Source of the DNA: Microglena sp. YARC
Lineage: Eukaryota; Chlorophyta; Chlorophyceae; Chlamydomonadales; Chlamydomonadaceae
Assembly (NCBI GenBank): GCA_022414725.1
Contig: CM039465.1
Coordinates: forward strand, 20,110,690 to 20,174,689
DNA length: 64,000 bases
Direction: 5' to 3'
Position numbers and translations under genes: made by a program
Shown here: piece by piece, positions 11,790 to 24,080 of the stretch
How positions within the stretch are numbered: the stretch's first letter is position 1
Layout of the letters: each line of letters begins with the position of its first letter
The notes under the pieces: generated by a model
What the model was told of the DNA's origin: nothing
Database searches by the model: none
Seen by the model: the letters and a program-made list of their open reading frames with translations, nothing else

Positions 11790-11855
11790 TAGGAGGTAGG
11801 GGTAGGGGAGTGTGTGTGTGTGGGGGGAAGGGGGGGGGGGGGGGGGGGGGGGGGT
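11790..11855. repeat. G-rich low-complexity tract
   Basis: Poly-G with GGGGGAAGG interruptions. Open frames through it (Gly-rich) are artefacts. Confidence 0.85.
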
Positions 11856-11989
11856 TGTGTGTGCAGATGCAGTTCAGCTGGCGTTTGTGTTGGCAGTTAA
11901 GTTTGCAGCTACATATATACAGGTTGCCTCTCTTGGGCAGGTCCAAATTCCCTTGCGCTACAGCTGTACCACGACGTTCATAAGTCCCC

Positions 11990-12043
11990 CTTGGCTGGTA
12001 GGCAGCTGGCACATTTGGAATCCAGTAGGGCACCATGAGAATG

Positions 12044-12077
<34 letters not shown>

Positions 12078-12080
12078 GAG
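11990..12080 (-). repeat. (GAT)n-joined repeat, inverted copy
   Basis: (ATC)n preceded by CACATTTGGAATCCAGTAGG, the reverse complement of the (GAT)n plus CTGGATTCCAAATGTG unit seen elsewhere. It lies in an intron of the vWA gene copy. Confidence 0.65.
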
Positions 12081-12189
12081 CAGCAGCAGCAGCAGCATAC
12101 TCATCATCATCAGCAGCAGCAGCAGCAACAGCATATGACTGAAATAAAGTAAAACAAAAGCTCACAAGCATACAGGCTCGTACCACTCA

Positions 12190-12634
12190 CCAAGCATCAG
12201 CAAAGTCAGGCTGGCCATTCCTATCCAAGGGCAGTTGTAGCTTCATGGGCAAGCCCATGAGGATGTGCATTGCGGTGGCAAGCCAATCCTCCCAGTCAGC
12301 ATCGTCTGCCAATGCATTCCCCACGGTCTCGAGGGAGATCACACTTGTGGTGGGTGACTCACCGGCGCTCGCCAGCCTGCCACTAGCTGCCACCTCAGCC
12401 AGGCGCTCAATATCCGCTACCCAAAGCTGAAGTGGCCACGGACCTCGGGCATCAGGTTTGAGGTGATACGCTGATGGAGCGCCAGCAAGGATGTCAGGTC
12501 AGCATATGTGGTCTCGACATGGATGGTGGGATCTCCTCGTGGGACAATATAGCGTGCAGCCTGCCAAACAAACTCAAGCTGATCTGCTGGCTCACACATT
12601 CCCACTGCTCGCTTGCCCCACTTGCGTCCACACA
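12190..12634 (-). pseudogene. Middle exon region of the vWA gene, copy 1 (frameshifted)
   Basis: Begins after acceptor GCTGCATGCAG at 12634 in the phase that continues the vWA exon (VCGRKWGKRAVGMCEPAD). Around 12420-12450 the reading shifts by one base without a credible intron, and coding-like sequence resumes (LETVGNALADDADWEDWL) to a donor after GATGCTTG at 12190. The frame change indicates decay of this copy. In the sister copy most of this segment is deleted; only the acceptor end remains near 19780-19850. Domain not recognised. Confidence 0.45.
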
Positions 12635-12689
12635 CTGCATGCAGCAAATTGCCCATTAATTAGTGTGGTCTTCATTTTAATTACGCACT

Positions 12690-12830
12690 CCTAGGGTTTA
12701 TTTGAGCCCTCATAGGGTTCAAGGATCCCCCCCTAGGGATAATTAAGCCCTCCAAGGGTTTGAGAAGCCTTCCTAGGGTTTAAGGAGCCTTCCTAGGGTT
12801 AAATGGGGCCCTCCTAGGGTTAAACATTTT
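12690..12830. repeat. Degenerate CCTAGGGTT-type repeat
   Basis: About eight degenerate units of the form CCTAGGGTTTAAGGAGCC, with a shorter sister array at 19880-19960. The TAGGGTT core recalls plant-type telomere repeats, but spacing and sequence are irregular and the location is intronic. Confidence 0.6.
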
Positions 12831-13109
12831 TAGACATTTGCAGGCCAGGTGTGCAAGCCCTTCGATAGATGTAGAATGGATCTGCACTGTTTGAGATTGG
12901 GTCCTCTGAGCCTACTTGGCGACCTATAGACTGTGACACTCATACATGCAGACGCATGGGCTTAAAAAGACACCATCCGAGCGGAGCATCCACCAGCCCT
13001 GCACACCCACCCAAGCGGGTTGCCTAACTTGGTTACAACTCGTATACACTATGAGATCATAGCATGATGGTGATGTATGGTGATGTACGGTGATGTACAG
13101 TGTTGTTGT

Positions 13110-13202
13110 TGATGATGATAATGATGATGATGATGATGATGATGATGGTGGTGATGGTGATGGTGATGGTGATGGTGATGGTGATGGTGATGGTGATGAT
13201 GG

Positions 13203-13241
<39 letters not shown>

Positions 13242-13310
13242 CATTTTACCTGGTTCCCCTACTGGACTTTAAATGTGCCTGTGGCTTGACGGAGTCAAGG
13301 GGGACTTATG
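13110..13310 (+). repeat. (GAT)n-joined repeat, copy
   Basis: A (GAT)n/(GGTGAT)n array followed by GACATTTTACCTGGTTCCCC and the TGGACTTTAAATGTGCC segment. Same position and orientation as the sister-duplication copy at 20215-20390, so it was present before the duplication. Confidence 0.65.
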
Positions 13311-13375
13311 CTGTTAGTTCTACAACAGCCTACTAACTCACGTTGTGTAGTTTTATCACTGTGAGGCTAGCTTAC

Positions 13376-14605
13376 CTTCAATAGTGCGCTCCATGGTAAT
13401 CCGGAAGATGGTGCTGTTGTCCCCCAAGGACATTTGACCCACGGGGTCTGCCTCTGTCTCCCTATAGGACAGCCCGCTCAGGTCAAAGAGGTCAAAGCCA
13501 GCCAGCCAGCTCAGTCACTTTGTCACTGCTGACCCCCCCCCCAACTGATTTAGCACGGTCTTCACAACATGCAGCATTCCCTGTGCCAGTACGTCTGCAG
13601 TTCATTCCTGGGTATCATCAGCATCCCGCCTGTCTGCTGAGCCATACTACTATACACCTTGTTTCCTGGCGCATGGTTGTAGATCACACAGTTCATGACC
13701 AGCAGACCCTGGAAATGCTCCTTGACCAGGCCCAAGACGCGGAAGAAGTCCCTAGCTGTCTCAGAATCTACGCCACGGTTCTGGAGCCAACTCAGCTCCT
13801 TCCTAGCTGTAGTCCCCTGCATGTTGTAGGTCCCCAAGTGGGGCAGGGCATCTGTGATGAGGAAACCGACCGTGGGAAGGGGGTCCAGGTTAATCAGGCG
13901 GTGCAGAGCAGCCTTCTGATTCTCATCACTATCTCCTCCACCAGCATGGACCGAGGGGTGGTCAGGAGGTCGGCACACCCTGATGTTTCCCACAAAGGCC
14001 AGGGTGTCCTGGAGGGAGGTGAACTCATTGAGTGACACATAGCATCCCTGGCTGTCCTCAGTGAAGGTGACAATGGCGAATAGGAGGGGCACGCTCATGG
14101 TCCCCAGAAAGGTCATGAACTGAGCCACCATGACCTTCACGCCCTCCATCTCGTTAGACATGCTGCCAGTGAAATTGGATCGAATAATATAAGATTGGAT
14201 TATATTGGATTGGATTGGATTGGCCTAGATTGGATTGGACTGGATTGGATTAAATTGGATTGGCTTTGATTGTTCCAATATTTTTAGCCAACTCTGAGCT
14301 GCTCACTGTCTTTCATTGCCAAGTCCACCCATGCGATACCAAAGTGATTCGGGGAGCCAAACATGCAGATTAAACAGTAGCAAAAAGATGGTGGTTGGTC
14401 CCAGTGCAAGCAAACGGGCAGGCCCCCTCAACATCAGGCTTCATAAGGCTTACTATTTATGTATTTACTTGTATTTACTTATATTGTACGTTTAAAAGAC
14501 TTGCCTGTGATATCCAGGTTGATGAGGACGCGAAACATGGGCCTACTTGGTCCATGCTAAATCCAGGTGTAGGGATCTTCTCTCCAGTCTTCATCTTTGT
14601 CGGGC
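13376..14605 (-). pseudogene. vWA-domain exons, copy 1 (broken)
   Basis: Homologous to 20459-21650 but damaged at several points: the acceptor AG before the second exon has become TG (14167-14168); the MIDAS exon (14515-14605) has lost two bases and then one, giving an in-frame TAG; its donor is GC rather than GT; and around 13490-13600 an extra GCCA plus several indels shift the frame, so the open frame ends prematurely. The rest of the vWA fold (for example LLFAIVTFTEDSQGCYV) is still readable. Confidence 0.8.
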
Positions 14606-14820
14606 CTTTGGGGAGGGGGGGGGAGGAAAGGGGGGGTGAGGTGTGGGGAGGGATTTTAGCTTGCAGGGAGGATTTGATTGAGAAAATCTTGGTAGATGTA
14701 AGGAGTTGTCGTGTCTCACAGTAGAGAAGGGGGGGGTGAGGTCTGCCTCGGGGGGGGAGGGAGGGGGGCAGAGGAGGTTGGGGGGGCATGTGGGGTGGGG
14801 GGTGGGGGGTTTGAAGGCAA
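14590..14820. repeat. G-rich intronic tract
   Basis: GGGGGAGG-type low-complexity sequence; on the minus strand it forms the polypyrimidine tract upstream of the vWA MIDAS exon. A similar tract lies at 21655-21850 in the sister copy. Confidence 0.7.
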
Positions 14821-16049
14821 GATGCAATGCGTTGAGCAGCTTTGGGGCCATGGGGGTTGGGGTTGGGGGAGACTTCAAAGGTAGGGATGATATATATGAG
14901 CTGGTCTTGGAATGTCTGAGGTCATACTGATTGAACAGAAGTGGTGTAAGTGACATTCTCGGGATAGCAAATAGGCTTTAGTGACTTGTCCAGCCTCGAA
15001 TGATCAAGATTAATTCGTAAATCACAGGTGGTACGTGGTAGATGAAAATATTTTCATGCGGCAAGATGATTACATGACACATTCCACCATGCGTCCGTCT
15101 CGGGGACTTACGGAGGAGAAGGGAAGAGAGGGGAAGCTTTGTTGCGACGAGGCGAGTGAGCCTGAAGCTCCTGCCGATTGAAGTCACGAGATAATGGTTG
15201 TGGATTATAGGTCGCTTCTGTGATTGATGTAGAGAGTTTGATGCCGAGTGCTGTGGTGCGTTTCGAGGTTATTTGGATATCAAGCGTTTGCGCGAGTATT
15301 TGTATTGTTGTAACCGCAGAAGCGAGGCCGATTTTGGCTGCCACCCAGCTTCCCGGACCTGGAAGTTGACAAGCAGCTCCAACCTGGTTTCAGGGTAGAG
15401 CCCCGCGGGTGCGAGAGTGGGCTTCGCCCAAACTTGAGCAAGAGAAGCTGCCCTTCAGGCCTGCTCCCTGGGCCTGCTCCGGGGGCCTGCTCCAGGCGTG
15501 ACTCAGGGGCGTGACTCGACCCCGCCGTGGGTTAGGTCCCTGGTTAGGAGGACGCAAGTCCTGAGCGATGGCCACGCCAAGTGGACCCAATTTACGGCCG
15601 CTGCGAGGTGCAGTCTCCGTCTCTATGTTTTACCGAGCGAACGGAAGAAGAGCGCCGTGGTCACAGATTCCAAGTTGGAGATCGTTCCAATCGAAAGTTG
15701 CGTGCCTTATTAGCGGAAGCCAGGGCTGGAGCCCTACCCGGCCCTACCTGGAATTGGAGGGAGCAGGATCGGGGAAGCAAGAATTAGGAGCCGGGTAACC
15801 ATGGAGCCGGACCGAATCAGATGAAACATGAGCGTGTGGGGAGTAGGGCGGGGGAGCAGGGCGGGGGAGCAGGGGGGCTGGGACTTTGTTCGAAAAACAA
15901 GTTTCAATTGAAGCAGCCTCGGGAAAGGTAGCAGGTTATTAGTTTATGAGAAGGTTTTACAGAATGCAAAAACTAGGACACACGTTTATACCAGGTTGAT
16001 AGGATTCGTCTGCTGGTGCTGGTGCAGCGTAGTCTAGAATTGTGAGATA

Positions 16050-17660
16050 AATAACTCGTGAGTGTTATATCCCCCACCCCCTTTTGCAATAAGGCCTTCC
16101 TGAATGCTGCAACTATAAACTAGGGCATGAGTCGACATCATGTATATAGGCTGCATACATGCATACCTGAATAAGGGCTTGTAGTCCTACAACATGTGCA
16201 GTGTGATCTGGAGTCCTATCATATTTATTTTCGTGATTGTGATCGTGGTGATCTGGATTCCTATTGTATTTGTTTTAGAGATTGTGATAGTGGTGATCTT
16301 GAGTACCATCATATTTATTTTTGTGACAGTGATTGTGGTCAAGATCATCATTCAATTCACTCTCCATCTCTCTAGCGCCTTCATATGTTCAGCGTCAATA
16401 CTTTTCTCCTTGTGACCTCATATGCAATTTGTGTGATCAAGGTTCAAAGTCTCATGCCACCCTCTCATCTGGATGTAAAGAAATGGAATGTGATGGATCT
16501 TCGGATCCTCCGCCCCACCATTCTGGCACCATCAGTCTGCGTGCCATGACATTTGCATGCCTTCAGGGAATGAGGTTCACCTCATCCCAACTATCATTCT
16601 CAACATCGACACTTCAGTCGTCCTGTCAACGTTGTGACTTATGCGCCTCAAGTTTCGTGACACTAGAAACACCAACTGGCTAAAATGCCGCACTCATACT
16701 CATTACATCGTGATTCAGCCATATTTGTATGGTTAGCATTGTTGCCACACACCTTGGTGGCAGAGTGCGCCCCCACATTCGCATCCGTAGCCTCATCACC
16801 ACATTTAAGTCGGGTGCAAGGGGGGGGGAGGTTTGAAGGGGGGAAGACAAGGGAGGGCTCTCCTCGGCTCAGACCTGGGATAGGGGCAGGGCCCCCTATA
16901 TAGGGGAGTCCCCCTTATCTTTGGCAAAGGAGAAGTGCTACACTTCTGCTTTGCCCCTAAAGCGTTAGCGCACCATTCTGATTGAGTAAGCAGGTGGTAT
17001 GCCCACCCAAGAATCAAGGATCAAAACTCGTGCAAGTTGGAGATGAAGGTTGTGCAGTCTGGAGATCTAGAGAGTTTCATCAGTGCTTTGCAAAATCACA
17101 GATTGAATGTGCACCCCCGAGGGTGCACTAGTTGCGTAGCGCCTCGTGGACAGCGACCAAGGATTGCATCGATAGGCACGAGAAAAAAAGAGAACGGAGG
17201 AGTGCGTAAGGAGAGCTAATTCTAGCCTGAAGTGCGCTAGATACTGTCTCCCAATCGAAATATCCGTCCAGCAATACGGTACTGCAATTCTTCCAATTAT
17301 CCAACGCCGGTGGCCGGTGGATAAAATATTTCTTGCGCGAAACCTGAAAGCATTTGTTTATTTCTTCCAATATCACAAGCTCCCGTTCCCATTAGATTGG
17401 GCAGAAGCAGGCTCGCCCCAAGAGCATGAGCCGGCCGAGTAATCCCGCCAGTCCCACCTGCAGGATCCACGCTCTCCACGTCACCATCTGCTGATCGTGT
17501 TCCGGCTTCGGGGATACCGAGAAGGCGAGAAGAAGGAACGCTCCTTCGATCAGGTGAGCGGGAACTGTCTGACAACTACATGGCCATGTTCGGTTCATGT
17601 CCCTTCCCTCAAGAAACTTAGTACCACGACCGACGCATCAAGATTAATCTTGCCGACAAA
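16050..17660. repeat. 1.6-kb dispersed repeat, copy 1
   Basis: Collinear with 25205-26900 and, over its right half, with 23170-23920. Shared landmarks in order: GGGCATGAGT, GGAATGTGATGGATCTTCG, CGTGCAAGTTGGAGATGAAG, a CCCGAGGGTGC block and TGGGCAGA-GC. No intact terminal repeats or coding frame are evident. Identity looks moderate (many substitutions), so it is old. Could be a non-autonomous transposon or dispersed gene fragments. It also holds three 54-bp units (16195-16345). Confidence 0.55.
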
Positions 17661-19099
17661 AGCTATCTAGCGAGCGGGTGTTTGGTTGGCCCGTCAGCAT
17701 GCTCAATTTATCATGCAAACCTTGGGGCGCTCCCATTAATTCATGTGCATATATTCCACTCCAGGTGGTGTCTAGCCAGATAAACTATAAGCTTGGAAGG
17801 GGCCACTTGAAGCAGCTATACAAATTTATGGACTTATATGTGAACATCAGAAGAGCCTACCTCCTTTGGTGAAAGTCCTCTCACACAAAAATGCATGGAC
17901 GGCTGCCATACCAAGAGTGGAATCCACTTGCGCACAGAAAGCCTTGCATTTTTTAATGAAAGGATTTTCGTCTGTATTAACTTGGGGGAGCTGGATTGTT
18001 CATTTTGACGTTGTATACCGGTAATGAATAGCAACTGATCATTTGTTGTGGTGAAATGCAAACAACAATACAATAGTCACCAGTTGAACAACTGTATTTT
18101 TTGTTTGAAAGGACACCAACACCAATACCAACAATAACAGGATTCGGAGAGAAAGGCTGAGAAAATGCTCTAATCGGATTGATCACATAGTCGACTAGCA
18201 TTTAGGCTGCTCTCCGTTTAGGGGTTCAGTGTACATGCGTGCCGTACTAACACACACCACACTCCAATACAGAACGCTTAATACGGGAATAGGAGGGCAT
18301 TTTTAATGACAGGATGTTCACCCGAAAGGACAGGTCTTCCCCTCTTCATCTCCTTGCGCAAGCCCTAGACGCAGAGAATTTGGACAATTTTAACTCAAAT
18401 GACAGGATTTACAAATTCCATTCTTACTATCAGGTGAGTCATATATAAACACAACGAGGGATATCCAAGATCTGCTGCAGTCGCAGTACTAAGGGCAACA
18501 CGGTGGTCAAGAAAAGGGACATCGAAGGTTGGGGGAATACTTCCCATGTAAAAAAAATAAACGAATAAACAATGACAGACTGAGGGGAATCAATGACCCA
18601 CCCTTGAGCCTCCGGTGTGACCGGTGTGACCGTCGAGTCTCTCCTACATTGAGGGCGGTAAAAAAACGAAGCAACGCACAAGATTGTGGTAACTTATGTG
18701 GTATATCAGGTCCCACTGCAACCGTTCTTTCAAGGAGGCCAGTCCCTTTAGCTATCTGGCTACACCGGGACTGCATTGTATATATAATATACAACTATCT
18801 AAACATTCAAGTCTGTTTGCTGCCTGTTCATATCATCACCTGGAGCAAATGGTTCAGCCACTCTGTTGTCTGTTCTATCATTACTACGGTATGCAGGTAC
18901 ATTTATTGTTATCCCTCCACCATTATCTTAAGGAGCAACACGTTGGGCAGTAGGCCACAAGCTAATTCTTGGGTTCTGCAAATCAGCCTCTAATTACAAT
19001 TGATCAATCAATCGTGGGGAGATCCTACTAGCCTATCTTGCTGTCCCAGACTGGAACACACACGCATACATTCACACACATAAACGCACACACGCGCAC

Positions 19100-19745
19100 G
19101 TGGGTTGGCTCTAACATCCACTCTGCAGCCGACAATTCACAGCCCAAGATCGCTTCCACTCGGCCTTAGGCATGCTCCAGGAGGATCTCATCTTGATACG
19201 CCCTCAGCACCGCCTTCATCTGGTCCACCTACTCTGTCACGGTGCAAGCGCTGCAAGCAAGCAGTTCGGTGTAAGCGCTGGAGGCATGTCTCCTCTCAAC
19301 TAGTTGCCAACTTCTTGACAGTTGCCTTATAATCAAGCTCCAGCACATGCAGCTCGCTAGTGGGTTGAATCCCCCTCTCACTTCCAGGAAGCGGTGCCTC
19401 CAAGGGGATGTACTGCATCAGCGAGTCGATGTACTTCTCGTCATTTTCCGGTGTCCGCTTGCCATAGTGCTTCTGTACCTTGATAGCCACCCGCTCGTTC
19501 AGGAAAAGCTGTAGTACAGACTTCTGCTGATCTGTCCCTGGTGCCAGCCTGGCAGCCACAGCCACAAGCTTGGAGAGGGGGTTAGCCGGGGTAGCCAAAC
19601 CCTCATGCTTCAGCTTGTGAGCTAGACTCTTGGCAGGGCAACGGTGGATGAGACACAGCGTGTGCACTAGCTGCTCCATTGGAACTCTATCAGGGCCAAC
19701 TCTGAGTGCATCAGATGCACCAAGCTGCTAGAGATGATGCCACAA
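19100..19745 (-). pseudogene. Remnant of the C-terminal exons, copy 2
   Basis: The segment 19296-19679 is a 127-codon remnant of the 10198-11460 exon (shared KSLAHKLKHEGLA and YIPLEAPLPGSER), and 19100-19215 matches the terminal exon near 9834. Everything between is deleted. Confidence 0.7.
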
Positions 19746-20214
19746 TGGAGGTTTGGAAGATAGCTGAGCTGCTGGCTCACTCATTCCTACTGCTCGCTTG
19801 CTTTCCTTGCGGCCGAACGGTGCACTGCACACTGCATGCAGCAAATTGCCAATGAATTATAATGGTCTTCATTTTAATTGAGCCCTCCTAGGGTTTATTG
19901 AAGCCCTCTAGGGTTTAAACAGAGCCCTCTTAGTGCTTCAGGAGCCCTCCTAGGATTAAACATATTTAGATATTTGCAGGCCTGGTGTTCAAGCCGTTCT
20001 GTTTATGTAGAATTGATCTAGATTGTTTGAGAATGGGTCCTCTTTGCCTACTTGGCGACCTATAGACTGTGACACTCATACATGCAGACACATGGGCTTA
20101 AAGATGCCCATCCGAGTAGAGCATCCAGCAGCCCTGCACACCCACCCAAGCGGGTTGCCTAACTTGGTTCCAACTAGTATGCCCTATGAGCTCACAGCAT
20201 GATGGTGATAATAG

Positions 20215-20390
20215 TGATGCATGGTGATGATGACGATGATGATGATGATGACGATGATGATGGTGTTGATGCATGGTGATGTACGGTGATGTACGGTGAT
20301 GGTGATTATGATGATGATGAAGATGACATTTTACCTGGTGCCTTACTGGACTCCAAATATGCCCGCGGCTTGACGGAGTCAAGGGGGACT
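20215..20390 (+). repeat. (GAT)n-joined repeat, copy
   Basis: A short (GAT)n with GACATTTTACCTGGTGCC and CTCCAAATATGCCCGCGGC downstream; sister of 13110-13310. Confidence 0.6.
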
Positions 20391-20458
20391 TATGTGTTAG
20401 TTCTACAACGGCCTACTAACTCACGCTGTGTATTTTAATCACTGTGGGGCTAGCTTAC

Positions 20459-21650
20459 CTTGAATAGTGCGGAACACGGAACTACAGAAGATGGTGTTGT
20501 TGTCCCCCAAGGACATTTCACCCGCGGGGTCTGCCTCTGTCTCCCTATAGGACAGCCCACTCAGGTCAAAGAGGTCAAAGCCAGCCAGCTCAGTCACTTT
20601 GTCACTGCTGACACCCCCAAGCTGATTCAGCACGGTCATCACAACATGCAGCATTCCCTGTGCCAGTACGTCTGCAGTACGACTCCTGGGTATCATCAGC
20701 ATCCCGCCTGTCTCCTGAGCCACACTACCATACACCTTGTTTCCTGGCGCATGGTTGTAGATCACACAGTTCATGACCAGCAGACCCTGGAAATGCTCCT
20801 TGACCAGGCCCAAGACGCGGAAGAAGTCCCTAGCTGTCTCAGAATCTACGCCACGGTTCTGGAGCCAACTCAGCTCCTTCCTAGCTGTAGTCCCCTGCAT
20901 GTTGTAGGCTCCCAAGTGGGGCAGGGCATCTGTGATGAGGAAACCGACTGTGGGAAGGGGGTCCAGGTCAATCAGGCGGTGCAGAGCAGCCTTCTGATTC
21001 TCATCACCATCTTCTCCGCTAGCATGGACTGAGGGGTGGTCAGGAGGTCGGCACAGCTTGATGTTTCCCACAAAGGCCAGGGTGTCCTGGAGGGAGGTGA
21101 ACTCGTTGAGTGACACATAGCATCCCTGGCTGTCCTCAGTGAAGGTGACGATGGCGAATAGGAGGGGCACGCTCATGGTCTCAAGGAAGGTCACAAACTG
21201 AGCCACCATGACCTTCACGCCCTCAATCTCGTTAGACATGCTGCCTGTGATGTTGGATTGGATTAGATTGAATTAAATTGGATTGGATTAAATCGGATTG
21301 AATTGGATTATTTTAGTGCTTCCAGCCAACTCTGAGCTGCTCACTGTCTTTCAGTGCCAAGTCTTCCCATGCGATACCCAAGGAAACCAGGGAGCACAAC
21401 ATGCAGATCAGACAGTAGCAAAAATATGGTTGTTAGTCCCTGTGCAAGCAGACGAGCAGGCCCCCTCAACCTCACGCCTTGTAATAAGGCTTACTGTTGA
21501 TGCATTTATTTATATCATTCCCAGTTATACCGTTTAAAGACTTACCTGTGATATCAATGTTGATAAGGACGCGAAACATGGGGCCTACTTGGTCCTTGCC
21601 AGATCCAGGTGCAGGGATCTTCTCTCTCCAGTCTTCATCTTGGGTCAGGC
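20459..21650 (-). CDS. von Willebrand factor A domain protein (two exons seen)
   Basis: Exons 21546-21650 and 20459-21244 join in phase 1 at the MIDAS motif: INIDIT then GSMS, giving the classic D-x-T/S-G-S-M-S metal-binding loop. The rest of the vWA fold follows: VPLLFAIVTFTED (second MIDAS loop Thr), GEDGDENQKAAL (a G-D-x-E-N motif) and VGFLITDALPH (third MIDAS Asp). All MIDAS ligands are therefore present. Acceptor CCTTCCCCAACAG and donors GTAAG are good. The exon before the MIDAS exon was not fixed (possibly 21900-22030, QYDLRLEIQEQLTYIIHTF). Downstream exons are mostly deleted in this copy, so the gene is probably truncated. vWA domains of this type mediate metal-dependent protein binding; the partner is unknown. 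Confidence 0.75.
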
Positions 21651-22649
21651 CTGTTGGGGAAGGGGAGGAGGAAGAGGGGGGTTGGGGGGGGGGGGGGGGG
21701 ATTTAGCTTGCAGGGAGGATTTGATTGGGAAGATCTTGGTAGAGAAGGGGAGATGAGGTGTGTGTGTGTGTGTGTGTGTTTTGTGGTGGTGTGTTGTGGG
21801 TGGGGGGTTGGGGGTTGGGTTGGGGTTGGGGGTTGGGGGGGGGGGGGGGGGTAGAAGGCAGGATGAAATTAGTTGAGCAGCTTTGGGGCGATGGGGGTTG
21901 CGGGGTTGGGGGAGGACTTCAAAAGTATGGATGATATATGTGAGCTGCTCTTGGATTTCGAGCCTGAGGTCATATTGATTGAAAATAGGTGGTGTAGCAG
22001 TGTTAGTGACATTCCCGGGGTAGCCCAATAGGCTTTAGAGATAAAGTGACTTGACCAGTCTCGAACAATTAAGATTAAATCGTTGAACACACGTACGTGG
22101 TAGTTGATACTATTTTGATGCGGCAAGATGATTTCATGACACATTGACGAAGTGTGTTCGTCTCGGGGGACTTACGGATGGGAAGTTCAGAGATGGGAAG
22201 CTTTGTTGCGACGAGGCGATTGGGCGTGAAGCTATTGCCGATTGAAGTCACGAGATAATGGTTGTGGATTATAGGTCGCTTCTGTGTTTGATGCAGAGGC
22301 CGAGTAGCGTGGTGCTTTGCGACGATGTTTGGACATCGAGCGTTTGCGCGAGTATTTGTACCCGCAAGCGGGGCCGATTTTGGCTGCCACCCAGCTTCCC
22401 GGACCTGGAAGTAGACAAGCAGTTACAACCTGGTTTAAAGGTGGGCTGCGCCTAAAAGTGAGGGTGGGCGGGTGGCTGTGGGCTTCGCACAGGAGAAGCT
22501 GCCCTTCCGCTCAAGAGAAGCTGCCCTCCAGGTGTGACTCGACCCTGTGCGTGCTGGTGCAGTCCCCGTCTCCATGTTTTACCAAACGAACGGAATAAGA
22601 GCGCCGTGGTCACCAATTCAAAGTTGGCGATCTTTTGAAGGTTGCGCGC

Positions 22650-23165
22650 AATATTTGCAATTAGTGGGCTAGTCGACGTAAGATCAATCGAGATCCAAGT
22701 CAAACCTGCGAACTTCAGAACTATCGGGGCCCCAAAGGAAATATTCACGCCCCACGCAATGGGTATGAGTGCTAGGTGTGGGCGTTGGCAGAAATATCTT
22801 GGCGAACATGTGATGGTCATAATGGCTGCCCCCATCCACTCACTATCAGCAAATACGGTATTCAAGATCAGGTGCGAGAGAAAACATGCACATGAATGTA
22901 GGCAGCCGTGCAAAGGCGGCCTAAACGGACAGGTCCCGCGGTTCAGCAACCCAATTGCGTCAGGACGTTTAAAAAGAAAGTTTGCATTGGAAGTAAGGAC
23001 CTAGCGGCCCGTGAGCTTAACGGGCCAGGTTGCAGTCGCGTTCCATAAAACATATATCGAAGACGATAATATGAATGGTCGCCAGCTATTTCCGTGGTTC
23101 TCCTCGGCGCAGGCACGGGAGATGTTGGAAGCGGTGGTTCATGAGGACCTTGGTTAGGGAGTCCA
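22650..23165. other. No recognisable gene
   Basis: Open stretches of 120-165 codons on both strands overlap here without recognisable motifs or splice sites. It lies between the right end of duplication copy 2 and a copy of the 1.6-kb repeat. Confidence 0.3.
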
Positions 23166-23169
23166 CTCA

Positions 23170-23920
23170 TGCTTTGATAAAAGAGAAATACTACACTTAT
23201 GCTGCGCCCCTTTGGCGTAATAGCGCTGTTCTGATTGAGTCAGCACATGGTATGCCCACAAAAAAATCAAGGTTCAAAACTCGTGCAAGTTGGAGATGAA
23301 GGGTGAATACATGTGTATGCAATCGAAGGTAACTGGAGATCTAGACAGATTGAACAAGCAATGATGCACCCGAGGGTGCACCAATTGCTTAGCCCATCAT
23401 GGAAAGCAACCAAGGAAAGGTGAGCAAAAAGGGAATGGAGATGAGCGCTGAAAAAACAAATTCAAGCCCGAAGTGCGCTCGATTCTGTCTCGATTCTGTC
23501 GCAGGCATTGAAAGATCTATCGCTGGCATCCGAAATATCCCGGCAATACGGTACTTCTTCAACACCGATAGATCTTGCACGAAAACTGAACGCATCCGTT
23601 CTTCCACTAACACAATGAAATTGTCGCAGGCTCCCGTTGCCAGTGGACTGGGCAGAAGCAGGTTCGCCCCAAGATGCAGCGTGAGCCGATCTAGCAACCC
23701 CTCCCGTCCTACCGGCAGGAGCCACGCTCTCCACGCCACCAACGCGTTGGGTTCCGGCTTCGGGGATACCGAGAAGAAGGAACATCCCTTTGGTGAGTGG
23801 AAATTGGTGAGCGGAAAGTGTTCAAGTGTCTGACGATGACATGGCCATGTCCGGTTCATGTCCAATCCCTCGAGAAACCTAGTTCCACGAACGAAGCATC
23901 GAGATTAATCTTGCCGGTGT
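23170..23920. repeat. 1.6-kb dispersed repeat, copy 2 (right half)
   Basis: Matches 16918-17660 and 26130-26890: AACTCGTGCAAGTTGGAGAT, GCACCCGAGGGTGCACC and GGCTTCGGGGATACCGAGAA occur in the same order. The left half is missing. Confidence 0.55.
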
Positions 23921-24080
23921 GGGGGGAACAAAAAAGAAATGCCAGGCCCAGGACCATGCCTCTAACCAGCTCTAACCTTAAAAAAAAACAATCGTTTTTC
24001 GTCACAATGTTTTAAGGTTTTTGTGAAAGATTGTCCTAGAGGTCGAGTAGTGGGGTAAAGTTTGTCACCATGGAATGGAA

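Larger units (their letters stand above)
8540..15800. repeat. Segmental duplication, copy 1
   Basis: Collinear with 18120-22645. Shared landmarks include the TCATATATAAA site (9015 and 18437), the vWA exons (13376-14605 and 20459-21650) and the CGTCTCTATGTTTTACC tract (15620 and 22570). Copy 1 carries a SINE-like insert (8580-8800) and a MITE (9029-9204) absent from copy 2. Copy 2 lacks about 0.9 kb and 1.2 kb of C-terminal coding sequence. Confidence 0.8.
18120..22645. repeat. Segmental duplication, copy 2
   Basis: Sister of 8540-15800. Internal deletions remove most of the C-terminal exons: one junction is at about 19215-19265, another at about 19745-19760, where GGTTTGGAAG runs straight into GCTGAGCTGCTGGCTCAC. 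Confidence 0.8.

Noticed and set aside
12690..12830. Telomere or interstitial telomeric repeat
   Set aside because: The CCTAGGGTT units are too irregular and are duplicated together with an intron.
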